From the NCBI GenBank assembly GCA_030407085.1, contig CM059587.1, forward strand, positions 72,901,001 to 72,965,000: DNA of 64,000 nucleotides, written 5' to 3'. The translations under genes were made by a program, and so were the position numbers. Of the stretch, positions 43,600-56,100 are shown piece by piece (position 1 is the stretch's first letter; each line of letters opens with the position of its first letter). The notes under the pieces were generated by a model, which did not search any database, had not been told where the DNA came from, and was given only the letters and a program-made list of their open reading frames with translations. Origin of the DNA: Trichopria drosophilae. Lineage: Eukaryota; Arthropoda; Insecta; Hymenoptera; Diapriidae.

Positions 43600-45390
43600 T
43601 TTCCATCTACTGTATATAATAGGCATTTGCGTTTACTTTATTATTCCAATTTTTTCTAAGAATTTTTGTCAGTGTAATTCAATAAACCTGTGGCACTACC
43701 CCACTATATTAATTGTTTTAAAACCTAATTACAACAAGGAAGAATAAGTTTACATACATTTTTATGGGATTACTAGTGTGCTTTCGTGTATAGGTATATG
43801 GATAATATTTTTATTTTTTGCCCACTTTTGTGGGGAGGGGTCACCGATTTTCTCCAAATTTTAGTATGTTTTTCAACCTTAAAAAATTAGACTTTGCAAA
43901 ATTTCAGCCCCGTGACCTTCATCGAAAGACTCAAAATCTCCGAACCTTGTAAACCGATTACAATTTGACACAGGTAAAAATTTTTCATCATAACGTCAAC
44001 TATTCAGACAAATTTTTTCAAAACTCAAAATGTTCCATTATTGCTAACTGATACAGTGGTATTCAAATGTAATCATACCGATCCAATTGACCAAAACCTT
44101 GTTTATATATGGCATTTGATTTTTCTATTATCTTTAAAATATCGGGTCAAAAATTGAAATCAACAATTTTTTTTACATTTGTTTCAAATTCGGCGCCATA
44201 TTGAAATTCCTAATGGCCGAAAGTCAATTTTGACCTCGGAATCTTGAAGAGCGACCTCGAAATCAGTAGGACATGTATCTGTTAATTTTTGTTAACTTCC
44301 ATTTTGATACAAAATACTCGATTGAAATAGAAGGAAGAAAAAGTGTCCTTTGGGCGTTAATGGGTTAAAACATTGACAATTTTGTGTCTGTAAAACAAAT
44401 TCTATGCATTTAAACAAATTCTTTCGTCCACCAGGGAGTATATATACAAAAGAAGTATGAAAAATTTCAAAAAGTTCGGTGCAGTAAATTTTGATATCGT
44501 GTACATCGATTTTAAAGACGTAGTTTTGAGAAAAACGTCGATAAAAATTTGTTTTTTTAACTTACATGGAGTCATCGATTCCAGGGCCGTAAAAAATGCC
44601 TTCCACGTCTTCCAAAACATCCAAATTATCCTGCGTAAGTTTCTTTTCTTTTGAAGCTTCGCTTTGTATTCTGATTGCATACTTACATTTTTTTCAAATC
44701 GACTTTTTATGACATTCCTGAGATGTTATACTTAAAAAATGGATTTTTTTTCTAATTTCTGACTGCATATACCCCTTAATAATGGTGCTTATCGAATCAT
44801 TTTATAAATTTATTTATATTATATTCAAATTTTGGTAATTTACATTTTCAAATGGTACAAAAAACATAAATACTGTGATAACTAAAAGTTATTTAATTTT
44901 CGAAATATTGAGATTAACTCTTCCATGTATTGCTTACATATAGAAATTTCCGATAATTTACTCTCCATCAAATTGTTAGTATCCGTTTTCCGATTGGTTT
45001 ATATATTTAATATTTACATAATTTCGGCAAGAAACCACGAGCACATTAAACGATGTCGCCAACAGCTCATTTCGTTTCATATTGGCATTTTAAAAATATC
45101 ACAATTAATTTATAACTAATAAATACGATATTTTTGATAAATATATTTGTATGGTTTTCTGTAAATATTATTTGAATTATTTCCGATAGAATATGAATTT
45201 TTAAAATCTTAATACTTAATCTGAATTGGGTTGAATAAATTTTTGTAATTTTAGTACCGTGTTTAGAAACACATGCTTTTTTTCATTTTTATCCATAACG
45301 AAAATGTGTGTATTTCATAATAAAATAAATCATACTGTCATATTTCATTTATGTTTCTTCATTACGAGTTCATCGTTATTTTGGAGAAGT
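43600..45390. other. Intergenic AT-rich DNA with scattered repeat fragments
   Basis: 44190-44290 contains a 'gcgccatattgaaatt' block and 'gacctcgga' phrases like the dispersed repeat at 55380-55860. Short frames near 44402-44680 show no domain. Nothing else was recognised. Confidence 0.35.
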
Positions 45391-45391
45391 A

Positions 45392-45609
45392 CACTAGACC
45401 CTCTCATATTGTCACCGCCTCGAGACCGAAAGGGAAACAATCCTCTATCTGTGCCCCACCCCCACTCTCCGCATTCCTTACACTCTAAACCCCTTTCGTG
45501 GTCAATCTGTTGATATGAGACGGGTAAAGTGGTGGGGAGCTTACTGCGACACTATCAGAGGAACGAACTGCGACACTATCGGAGGGCGACAATATGGGAG
45601 GGTCTACTG
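45392..45609. mobile_element. Tc1/mariner-type MITE (218 bp) with TA duplication
   Basis: Ends CACTAGACCCTCTCATATTG and, inverted, CAGTAGACCCTCCCATATTG, flanked by TA at 45390-45391 and 45610-45611. The CG-rich interior has no frame. Confidence 0.75.
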
Positions 45610-46210
45610 TACATATATTTTGTGAATAAATCCAAGTAAAACAAATTTGGTATATACATTGCTTATTTTATTTTTCAGGCAGTGATTCATTCAATTCCTA
45701 ACAGCTTAACAATTAAATAATATTATATGTTCTAATCGTAATGGGTTAGACAACATTATTATACAAATATGAAAAGCATATTAACAATTCAGTAAATAAA
45801 TTTAAGAAGCTTTTGTATCCTTATTACATCACATGTTGTAGAATTCGTTGAAAATTCACTCTTCTATAATGAATCACAAGACCACAAACTTACACTGAAC
45901 TGTACAATATACATACACGAAGAAAATCTGAGATGAATATCTTCGTCAAACTTCTGCAATTTTCAAACCAATATCATAATTGCCTTCCATAATAAAAGAG
46001 AAAAGAAGCGTAGAAAGAAAAGCAATTTTTACAACAATTCTTAATTATTAAAAAATTACTGATTACTTTAGTTTTCGAATAGTAAAATAACTTTAATACT
46101 ACATATTTGGCTGATTCTTATTTTAGTACAAAACTGAGTAGTTGTAAAAGTTTATATACAAACATTGTGCAATTTCTACAGTACCAGATTAAGTCAAATT
46201 TCAGGTATTT

Positions 46211-49200
46211 TTATGTTGCTCCTTGATTGAATTTCACAGAGTATCCTCCACTATTATCGTCCTTTTGTAATTCGAAATTATTTGTCGAGAGTCCAAAGGG
46301 CTTCAAAAACAAGTTGCCTAAATCTTTCAATTTTCCAAGCATTTCAGTCTTCATTTTTTCATTTCGTTCTTGGATTAATGGAGGTAACCTCTGTCGACCA
46401 TAAAATTCAATTTTAATATCAACGCACTTTATATTCTCAACATCAAGGATTATTAAAACTAGAGAACACATGACATACCCTGAGAGCAACATTTGCTTCC
46501 GAGTGAGATGGATCCAACTCAACAACTTTTTTGAAATCTTCAAATGCCTCGTCTAATTTAGTTAGTTCTTCATGTAAATGAGCTCTTCTTAAATAGGCCT
46601 TTAAATAATTTGGATCTAGTTCTATCGCCTTCGAGCAGTCATTTACTGCTGATGGTTTTAGATGCTGAAGAAATTTATAAGTGAAGTCAATTTCAGTTTT
46701 AATCAAACTTCATTTCATACTTTACCTGAAGTTTGGATTTTGCCGCAGCTCGATTTGCAAAAAGAATTGATCGTTCTTTACTATATTGCAAAGGACATTC
46801 TTTTATCGCTTGTGAATATGAGTCTAAGGCTTTGTCATATTCCAGACTACGGAAATGTTCATTTCCTTCATTCTTTAGGGTTTCGGCTGTGACTTTTAAT
46901 TGCTAAAAACATTATAATACTTAATTCAAACTATTTACTGAAACTATTTTAATTAAGTCACACAGTAAGTTATAACAATTAAATCAATCTCTGCAGTAAT
47001 ACCAATGTCTAATTTTAAAAATAAATATCAATTTAGGGTATGGAAACTTTAATATAAAATCAATTCTATCAAATTTTACCAAAATCCTACATTTCATTAG
47101 TGATCTACAATTTTGTATCGTTAAGAAGTATACAGACATTTCCAGTTTAAAATAATAATATTGATCCCAGTAAATTAGAAATTATTAATTATTGAAAATT
47201 AAATTCTTATTAATACTTCGGAATCATATTTCTTGGTCTCGACGTATTCAAAATGTTTTACACATAGACTGATTACAGTGATTGTAGTGATGATTACAGT
47301 GAAAATATTCGTGTATGACATGAATAATCCGAAAATGATTCGGAACAATTCAGAAGTATTTCAGTAAATAACAATTATTTGGAGTATTTGATATATCCTT
47401 AAATCAGAATTTAAAATGATTAAAAATATGGCATTATTCAAATAAGTTCAAATCTACACAGAAAATAGAAAATGCTAGTGGTTCGTCTTTTCAACACGAC
47501 TGGCTCGTATCTAATAATTTTTTTTTTTTTATAGACGACCCAGATATCTCTACACATTAGTTAGTCGCCTTTCAACACTTGTCACTCGGGTTTAGGCATT
47601 AATCACCACTATATAAACATTAAACACTAGTGCGGAAGACGACTGACCATTGAGACTACAACTACAGTACAATACTAAATACTTTTGAATAATTTTTAAT
47701 CACTCTTTGTTTGTGAGGGTATTGCTCAACCTTTTTTCAACCACTCTTAGTGTTTCGCATATTTTGATTTTTATTCAGTAAACAAGAAAGTTTTCTATTT
47801 TTAATAGGTTTCTATTCAAAGAAATAAAACTGTCTTGCAAATATCAAAATAATCTAAAATTCTCAATTTCACATCATAAATAAAGAACTGAGATGTCACA
47901 AAATTAACAACAGAATTTAGAAAACGATATACAGTAGAACTTCACTTTGTTAGCACCTTCACATTAACAGCGAGATTCCCTTCACGTATTTAGCGCAGTT
48001 ATGGTTAGTTCTTCTTCATTGTTTCATAATTGCAGTGTCGTGCCTATTGTGTCGGCTGGAAGGTGCGCAAGAAACGATGAGCATTTGTCGGACAACAAAG
48101 TGAAAGGCAAAACCCCGAATAGGACAATAAAGTGAAGTTCTACCAAATTTAAATATTTTTTTCGTGACATGACTTATGCCGTTAAAAAAATAATTGCTAT
48201 ATTTTAATTATATATATTTTTAAGAATTGGGGTTGTAAAATCTGCTTAACCATTATTATTTATTTAATAAATGAGAGAATCCTTTATAAAAATATTAGGT
48301 ATGAATTCATTTTGATGACTGCGTTATAATAATAATACTCTTAGTTAAACTTACGAACTAGTGACTTAACTTTTCTTTGGTAAACATAGTAAGAATTCTC
48401 AATTATGCTAACGTTAAGTACAATAGTATTTGATAAGTTACATAATCTGTGTATAGGTGCATTTTGATTGTAATTCGTACCTGGTACGCTTAAAGTAAAG
48501 ATGTTAGGGTTTCTAATATTATTATAATTAGTACACCACTGAATTTTCTTTTAATAAAAACTGACATCAATAGCAAAATATACTAATTTGTGAAAGAAAA
48601 TAAGGTCAGAAACTAGAAATTCAGATTTAAGTGATGGTATATTCAATGAAATTGCGATCGTAGCGTAATTATGAGAGAAAGTATGCATTTGTTAATTCAT
48701 TTTGAAAGCTGCATAGCGAAAAAATTTATGTTGAGTTATTTCCAATACTCTAAAATCATATATAGGAAGCCAAACAGATGACACATATAGTAAAATTAGT
48801 TTAACTAGTCTTAAATATACTGCCGTCGGAAGCACAGATGTCGTTTCTGCATTTTTTTCGATTTTGAGATAATTGGATATTTCAATGGGAAAGATTTAAA
48901 AAAATTTTTTAATGGTATGAATTATAACAAATAGCCATTATTTTTATTAATAAAAGAAATATAATTCTATAAAACTTTCTTTTCTGATATTTTCGTAAGT
49001 GAAATAGATTTTTTGAATAATAAAAGGAATATTTTAAAAGGCGTAACTGCATATTTTTTTATTCAGATTATTCCAAAATGCTTTAGATAATTTTAATTAC
49101 AACCTATTTACGTTACAAGTCAGTAGACACGGCTATTTTGCTTATTAGAATTGTCTTTCTTAGGTATGGGCGTTATATTATTAACACATCAAATTCAATG

Positions 49201-52200
49201 AATAAAAATGAAAAAATGCTGTTGGTACATATTTAATTTGAGTTGAGCGTTGCTGAATTTCTCATAACAGATTTACTAACTATTTTATAATAGTGATAAT
49301 TATTGTTAAAAATGATTTTATGTAGTTACGTCTGATTTGCCTTCCAATAGCATATTGATTGTTTTTATTAGGAACAACTACTAATTAAAAAAAATGGGGT
49401 ATCTGCAAATCGTAAAGACGCATCCGCATTGTTTTTAGTCGTATCTGCATTGTTTTTAGTCGTGTCTGTATTGTTTTTAGTCGTATCTGCATTGTTTTTA
49501 GTCGAATCTGCATTGTCTTTAGTCGTATCTGCATTGTTTTTAGTCGTATTTGCTTTCTAAAAACTATTAATGCATATTTTTAGAAATTTGTAATGTGAAT
49601 ATAATTTTACGTCATAATTAACCTTAAACAATGTGTTAACAGTATGATTTTTGGTATAAAATTAGTCAAGAAAAGCATAAAATAATTTGGTAGAATATCT
49701 CAAAATTACAGATTTGCAGATACTGCATCTGTGCTTCCGACTGCAGTATAGGGATCTAATGGTTGTAATTAATTTGGGTAAACCTTCGGAAGAGCTACAA
49801 CATCCAGAAAAACAATTTCATCACACTAGTTTTGTATATTTTTGCCCCCTGATTACGAATATGACAAAAAAAATCGTCGCTCTGCTATACAGAAGCCGCT
49901 ATCTTGAAGAAACACCTAAAAATTGTGTTTTTTTTAGTTTTTTCCATTTATCTTAAAAAATATAAATCGGATGAAAAAATATTTCAAATAAAAAATGTAG
50001 AGCACAAAATTCTTAACAAAAAAGGTTTGATACATAATTTTAGTAATCTTAACAGAAAGCTCGCAAATGAGCGATGAAAGGGACCGTAATGGATTTCAGC
50101 GAGGTAAAGTCTCCGCAAATAACTAAATAACTTGTAACGGTTTGTTGTATAGACCCACATTTGCATGGTTGGAGGTTAGGTTAGTATAAAAGGGGGGTCT
50201 GGGGGGCGGAGCCCCCCAGCACGCAGGCACCCTCGTATTTCACGCATTTCCTTTCGAACTGTAGGAGAATGCCAATTGTACATTCTGAACATAATTCTCG
50301 AAACTCGTCCGGAAATAACATGCTATTCAGTTATTTCCGGACGCTTTACCTTGCAGAGAATTTTGTACTCTACAATTTTTATTTGAAACATTTTTTCATC
50401 CGATTTATATTTTTCATGATAAATGAAAAAAACTAAAAAAAAAAAAGATTTTTAGGTGTTTTTTCAAGATAGCGGCTTCAGTGTAGCAGAGCGCCGATTT
50501 TTTTGTCATATTCGTAATCAGGAGGCAAAAATACACAAAACTAGTATGGCACTATTTTTTTTTGCGATGTCGTAGCTTTTCCGAAGGTTTACCTTAATTT
50601 GAAATTTGAACACATTCTCTGCAAAAAACCCAGTATTTTCGATGCTTTATTTGTAATATAATTTATGTGACCTTTGAATGTTATTTTCTCATCAAAGATT
50701 ACGCCAAGATTATTGACGGAGGACATTTTATGCAATACGTGGTGAAATAAAGTATATTCAATGTTAATATATTGTGAAGTTAACAAAAGTAAATATAAAA
50801 TTACATTTCTGAGTTTGTACAATTTTGTTGACACTTCCTATTACTATTGTTGTAAAAATATACATTTCCATTAAATAACAAACGAAAACAGAAGGAAATT
50901 TACCATATGCATATAAAATTTACAGTGAAAATGTAAAGTTACAGTGTAGAAGGTGGAAATAAAGATACCACTGGTAATCGTGGTAATTTTACATCGACAG
51001 TGTAATTTAAAAAAATGTATTTTTACATTGCCTTTGTAATTTTCAATCTGTTTTATACAAAATTACAAGCGCAATGTAAACTGGCTCTAATCAACGATCA
51101 TTATGGTGCTACTCACCATAAGAACTGATTCTTTCGATTTACAGTGAACGTGTAAAATTACAACGACAATGTAAAAATTTTACTATGTCACTGTAAATTT
51201 ACGATATTCACTTTTATTGCGATTTCCACCTTTTCACTGTAAAATTCATTGAAATTTTTCACAGTTCATATTTTTACATCGTCAGAAAATAAAAGTATAT
51301 TATCACAGTTGTTACATCAGCTATAAATAGAGTAAATAAAAGGGGTCCGAAATTATTAAAAGTATTTCCATGATCGCTAGATAAAACCAGCTACCTACGT
51401 ACACTTAACGAGAACACCTCAAAAACCTGAATTTCAAAACTCCGAAACATTGATAAATCGACATTCAAAAAGCTGACGTTGTTTTCATGAATGTTACAGC
51501 TTTATGACTCATTGGCTTTTTGACAGTCATCGCTTTTTGTGTGTCAGCTTTTTAAATGTCGATTTATCAATGTTTTGGATTTTTTAAATTCTGGTATTTG
51601 AGGTGTTCCCCACTTAACGCAACTTAACAGAATTGAATGACATATTTTATTCACTATCGCTACCAAATCAAGAAACTAAGTATCACGATATAAAAGTCGT
51701 AAGAAAACTACTTTGTAGGAAAAAACTCCACAGGTTGACTTAAATTTTATTTATATTAAGCGTTGTACTGAAATGCGTGTACTAAAATAATTAACCGTAT
51801 TTCAATAATTTCGCATCATGATAGCCAAATTAAATGTATTAATGAACTATAAATTAAATAGATCTTATTGGAAAGTCACGCTAACCTATACACTATTGTA
51901 AAACAGATGTTAAATATGCAATTGAATATGCGAAAATGTCATCCGATTCTATATCTGTTGACTCGATTTCTCAACTTTGGTTAAGTGTATTTTCTCACAA
52001 AAATCTTTACAAATAAAGATTTTAGCATAAATTTCTTCAAAATTTATTGTAGAATAACATAGTAAACCAATATTAGAGTATCGAATTGAATTTTTAGACG
52101 AATTGATGAACCGATTATTCATAAATTTCTTGTAGGAATGGTGGAATAATAAAATAACCTACATAAGTTGCGACAGTTTGATACAATTGTAATTTCTTAT

Positions 52201-52831
52201 AAATCTGATGTTTTCTTTATAGATTTTTTTTAGAATATGTACGAATAGTCGTAAATGAACGAAAATAGTGTAATAAATAGGCGAAGAATATAACGATTAG
52301 CTCGATTCCTTCAAAATGAATAATTTACTGCTTTTTCTTAAAAACTATTACTGCCGTTTGAAACTTAAATGAATTTAAGATGTTATTATATACTTTTTAA
52401 GTATAGTCACAAATTCTTTTCAACAATACTTTGAATTTGTAACTCTAAATACGTATTCTGGATATTTGAACTTTTTTGCTTACTAATAAATGGAGTAATA
52501 AAGGGCAAACAAAGGAATCGAATAAAGTAATATAAATTTAGCACAGCACTCGAAAAGAGAAAATACTGACTTCTTTCTCCTCCTCCGTAAGATTTAAATC
52601 TCTGTCTTTGAGGTTAATCTCAATAACAGAGTCTTCGTCTAAATTTTTCTTTGCTTGACTTTCCTCATCGGCTTGTTTACCATTGTCATCCTCATCTAAA
52701 TCATTTTCCTCTTTATTTTCCCAGGAAGTCAATTTCTCGTCATCTCCAATAGCACATGCTTCTTCCACATTTTTTGTAAGTTCATCAACAACTTCTTTAT
52801 TACTTTGTTTATAAGGAATTTTCCTATCCAT
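46211..52831 (-). CDS. TTC1: Tetratricopeptide repeat protein 1 (TTC1), 267 aa, four exons
   Basis: TTC1 is a cytosolic TPR adaptor linked to chaperone and G-protein partners in other animals. Exons, all joined in phase 0 with GT-AG introns, are 52571-52831, 46726-46902, 46479-46664 and 46211-46390. The acidic N-terminus (residues 1-87; [24 protein letters not shown]) precedes three TPR motifs at about 90-205: [37 protein letters not shown], then [20 protein letters not shown] and [16 protein letters not shown]. The C-terminus has the family signature [20 protein letters not shown]. Length is close to the ~290 residues of vertebrate TTC1. Start: first ATG of the frame at 52831. The first intron (5.7 kb) is filled with fold-back elements. 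It is divergent from EARS2. Confidence 0.93.
47932..48146. mobile_element. MITE in TTC1 intron 1, Tc1/mariner-like ends
   Basis: The left end TA|CAGTAGAACTTCACTTTG is inverted at the right end (GTGAAGTTCTAC near 48132-48143). The interior is more CG-rich than the surrounding intron. Confidence 0.6.
48820..49757. repeat. Fold-back element (~940 bp) in TTC1 intron 1
   Basis: 'tatactgccgtcggaagcac' at 48819 is inverted at 49732-49753 as 'gtgcttccgactgcagtata'. The arms continue with 'agatgtcgtttctgcat' against 'gcagatactgcatct'. A 21-bp minisatellite lies inside. Confidence 0.65.
49420..49557. repeat. 21-bp minisatellite, six copies plus a partial
   Basis: The unit GTATCTGCATTGTTTTTAGTC repeats at 49420, 49441, 49462, 49483, 49504 and 49525 with one or two changes per copy, then decays at 49546-49557. 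Confidence 0.9.
49777..50592. repeat. Fold-back element (~815 bp) with GC-rich hairpin
   Basis: 'ggtaaaccttcggaagagct' at 49778 is inverted at 50572-50592. The arms share 'cctgattacgaatatgac', 'aagccgctatcttgaagaaa' and 'tataaatcggatgaaaaaat'. The interior carries a perfect short hairpin at 50199-50219 (CTGGGGGG, CGGAG loop region, CCCCCCAG). Confidence 0.7.
50905..51265. repeat. Fold-back repeat with 'tttacagtg' motifs
   Basis: Repeated phrases 'aaaatttacagtg' and 'acagtgtaaaa' alternate in both orientations. 'agaaggtggaaataaa' (50948) is inverted at 51212-51235 ('ttattgcgatttccacctt'). Confidence 0.5.
51395..51625. repeat. MITE-like inverted repeat in TTC1 intron 1
   Basis: 'cttaacgagaacacctcaaa' and 'attgataaatcgacattcaa' at the left are inverted as 'aatgtcgatttatcaatg' and 'ttgaggtgttccccacttaa' at the right. 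51626-52530 is intron without further features seen. Confidence 0.65.
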
Positions 52832-53184
52832 TTTAATTCTTAAACCGTTTTAAAAAACACTTTGTACGTTGATCACAAACGACATTTGCACAAATTTGTT
52901 TCCCAAAATTTTAGTTCCACATTTCCCCGCTAGGTTACGCATTCATCATTTTTCGTGAGGTTCCTCAATTTCTCTCCCCGTAAAAACTTTTTTGCGAGAA
53001 AATTACGCTAAATTGAATGAAAGTTTAAAATTCGAAAGGAATTCCCAAGTACGTATCGTAAGTCGTGAAGTAAATACTTAAAAACATCTGTTATAATTTA
53101 GAAAAAATTATGACCTAACCACGTGTTATAGTCGTGGAGTAAATCGATTATTTTGTTAAACCAACTAAAATTAAACAGATAAAA
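52832..53184. promoter_or_regulatory. Shared TTC1/EARS2 divergent promoter interval
   Basis: Only 353 bp separate the start codons of TTC1 (minus) and EARS2 (plus), so both 5' UTRs and core promoters must lie here. No TATA box in a convincing position was seen. Bidirectional promoters are common for housekeeping pairs; co-regulation is inference. Confidence 0.6.
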
Positions 53185-56100
53185 ATGCATAGAAATCTTC
53201 TTCGAACGTGGAATTTACAATCTGTCCCAAAACGATTTTATAAGAAAACTCAAGTACGTGTTCGTTTTGCTCCGAGTCCAACTGGTTAGTAAAATTTTCA
53301 TTTTTTAATTCATAATTTACACTATCGATTAACACTTTTTAATGTTTAGGACATTTACATCTCGGAGGCTTACGAACTGCCTTGTACAATTATTTGTTCG
53401 CTCGTGCTCATAAGGGAAACTTCATACTCCGAATCGAAGACACTGATCAATCTAGAGTTGTTCCTGGTGCGTTAGAAACCTTGCACAATGATTTAATTTG
53501 GGCAGGTATCATTCCGGAGGAGGATCCGATTCGTGGAGGTCCAAGTGGGCCATACATGCAATCGAAACGTCTGGAACTGTACCAGAAACAACTGCAGATT
53601 CTTTTGGAAAATGGATCAGCGTATCGATGTTTCTGCTCAGAACGTCGTTTAAAAAACCTTCGTAATGATGCTATACAATTCCGACAAGTGCCAAAATACG
53701 ACAATCGTTGTAAACATTTATCTAAAGAAGATATCAAGGAAAAAATGGACAGAGGTGATACTTACTGCGTAAGATTTAAGGTACGTTATAAATAATAAGA
53801 TTTAAAATAAGAAATAATGAATGTAATTATTAGTTAAGACCAACGCCAGAACCATTTAAAGATTTGGTATACGGAGAAGTAGCATATGACGTTTCTCAAA
53901 ACGAAGGAGATCCAATAATAATGAAAAGTGACGGTTATCCAACTTATCATTTTGCAAATGTTGTTGACGATCACTTTATGGAAATCTCCCATGTACTGCG
54001 AGGTATCGAATGGCAAATTTCTACTCCAAAGCATTTGTTGCTTTACCAGTAAGAAAAATTTTCTATTATAACCTAAAAATTCTATTAAATCTAATTAAAA
54101 AAAATCTATTAAACGGTTGCAATTTGCAGAGCATTTGGTTGGGAACCTCCGCATTATGCTCATTTACCACTCGTATTGAATCACAATGGTTCGAAATTAT
54201 CAAAGAGACAAGATGACATTAGAGTCGAATCGTTTAGAAATAACGGAATATTTCCGATGGCTCTTGTTAATTATATCACGCTGGCTGGTGGTGGTTTTAC
54301 TCGGGATCCTGGTGTTACACAATGTTTCAGTTACGAAGCATTGATTAAACAGGTGTGTTCTGTAAAAATTAATAATTTATGAAGTTTTTTTCTAATAAAT
54401 AAATTTTAGAAGTTTAGTATGTAAATGCAAAAAGTTTAGTTAGTTTTAATGATTAACAGTTTGATCTGAGCAATATTAATACGAATTCAACAAAACTTGC
54501 ACCGGAAAAGTTGTTGGAGTTAAATAAAATGGAAATAAAGAATCTGTTATTGGACGAGAAGAATGATCAGTTTCTGGTTCAGAGGGTCATCAAGCTTGTG
54601 AAAGAAGCATTTCCGGAAAGGTATTTATACATTATAATTATCTAATTTTGTATTTTTTAAGCTTACTGGATTATTTTAAAAGGTGTAAATTTGTTCTGTA
54701 TATTTCTCTTCAATTCTCGTAATTGTTTTAAAATCGATTTTTGGATTTATAGAATAGAAATTGTACGATTTAAAATTAACTAAGATTAGTTTAAGTTGAT
54801 TAATTCATGTCCTTGACATATTACTTAATTATGCTAGCGATATTATTAATATTATAGCGTTTAGTATTACCTTTCCTTTCTTACGAACTAACAACACGCA
54901 ATGTTATTCATAACTGGATGAATTTAATATTCGAAAATGTCATCCGAATGTCCCTTGTCTCGATTTCTTAACTTTAAGTGTATTTTCTCGCAAAAAACTT
55001 TACAAATAAGGATTTTAGAGTAGATTTTTTCAGAATTTATCATAGAATTATATAGTAAAGGATTATTAGAGTATTGAATTGTATTTTTAGACGAATTAAT
55101 CGATTAAATGTCCTCGAGAGTACATGTCGTCTGGTCCTTCGATAGATATGGCTTATTTTCCTGCATAATTTATGTATAACCTAAACGTACTTTCCTGATT
55201 ATTCTAACTGGGAAAGTTAACCACTTCAGTGGTAGCTGTTTAAAAAAAAAAAAGTGCCAGAAGTGGTACAGCCCTGTACTTAAGATCTCGAAAAACGGTG
55301 AAACACGGGTTCCATTTTTTCCTAAAATATATCATTTAACATAAAACCCACGAGTATCAAGTTTCATCAAAATCAAGTAATATTTCACATTTATGTCGGC
55401 CATCTTGGATCCACCATTTTGAATTTACAAAATCTGACTTCAAATTCGTAATCAGCGACCCAAAAAATTCCCGAGTACCAACTTTCATTAAAATCAAGTA
55501 AATTTTTTATATTTATGTCGGCCATCTTGGTACCGACATTTTGAATTTTCAAAATCTGATTTCAGATTTATAATCAGCGACCCCGAAAACCCCCGAGAAC
55601 CCAGTTTCATAAAGTTTGGGTAATTTTTCGCATTTTGGTCGGCCATCTTGGATCCGCCATTTTGAATTTCCAAATCTAACTTCAGATTCGTAATCAGCGA
55701 CCCCGAAAACCCCCGAGTAACAATTTTCAGCTGTTTTCCGTATAAAGAAAAATGTGCGCCGCACATTTTAATAAATTTAGCAAATTTACAACCGCCATAT
55801 TGGATCCGCCATTTTGAATTTTCCCATTTTGACGACAGATTTCAGCGACCCAAAATACCTTGGTATACGAAGTTTCATGCAAATTCATTAAGAATTGTAA
55901 AAGTTATTGCAAAATGTACACATATGATCCATTACCACGTTTGTCAATAATTTTTTTTTTACATATATGATCCATTACCATTGAAGTGGTTAAGGAAAAA
56001 TGCTAACTTAGTATCTATAAAATTTAGTTTAGATTTGTTATTTATACTCAAAGCTTTTAAATTATTAACTACTCAGCAAACGAACATTCATTGAAATTCA

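Noticed and set aside
55494..55766. Overlapping minus-strand frames with repeated peptide
   Set aside because: The repetition is caused by the ~120-bp tandem repeat in an EARS2 intron.
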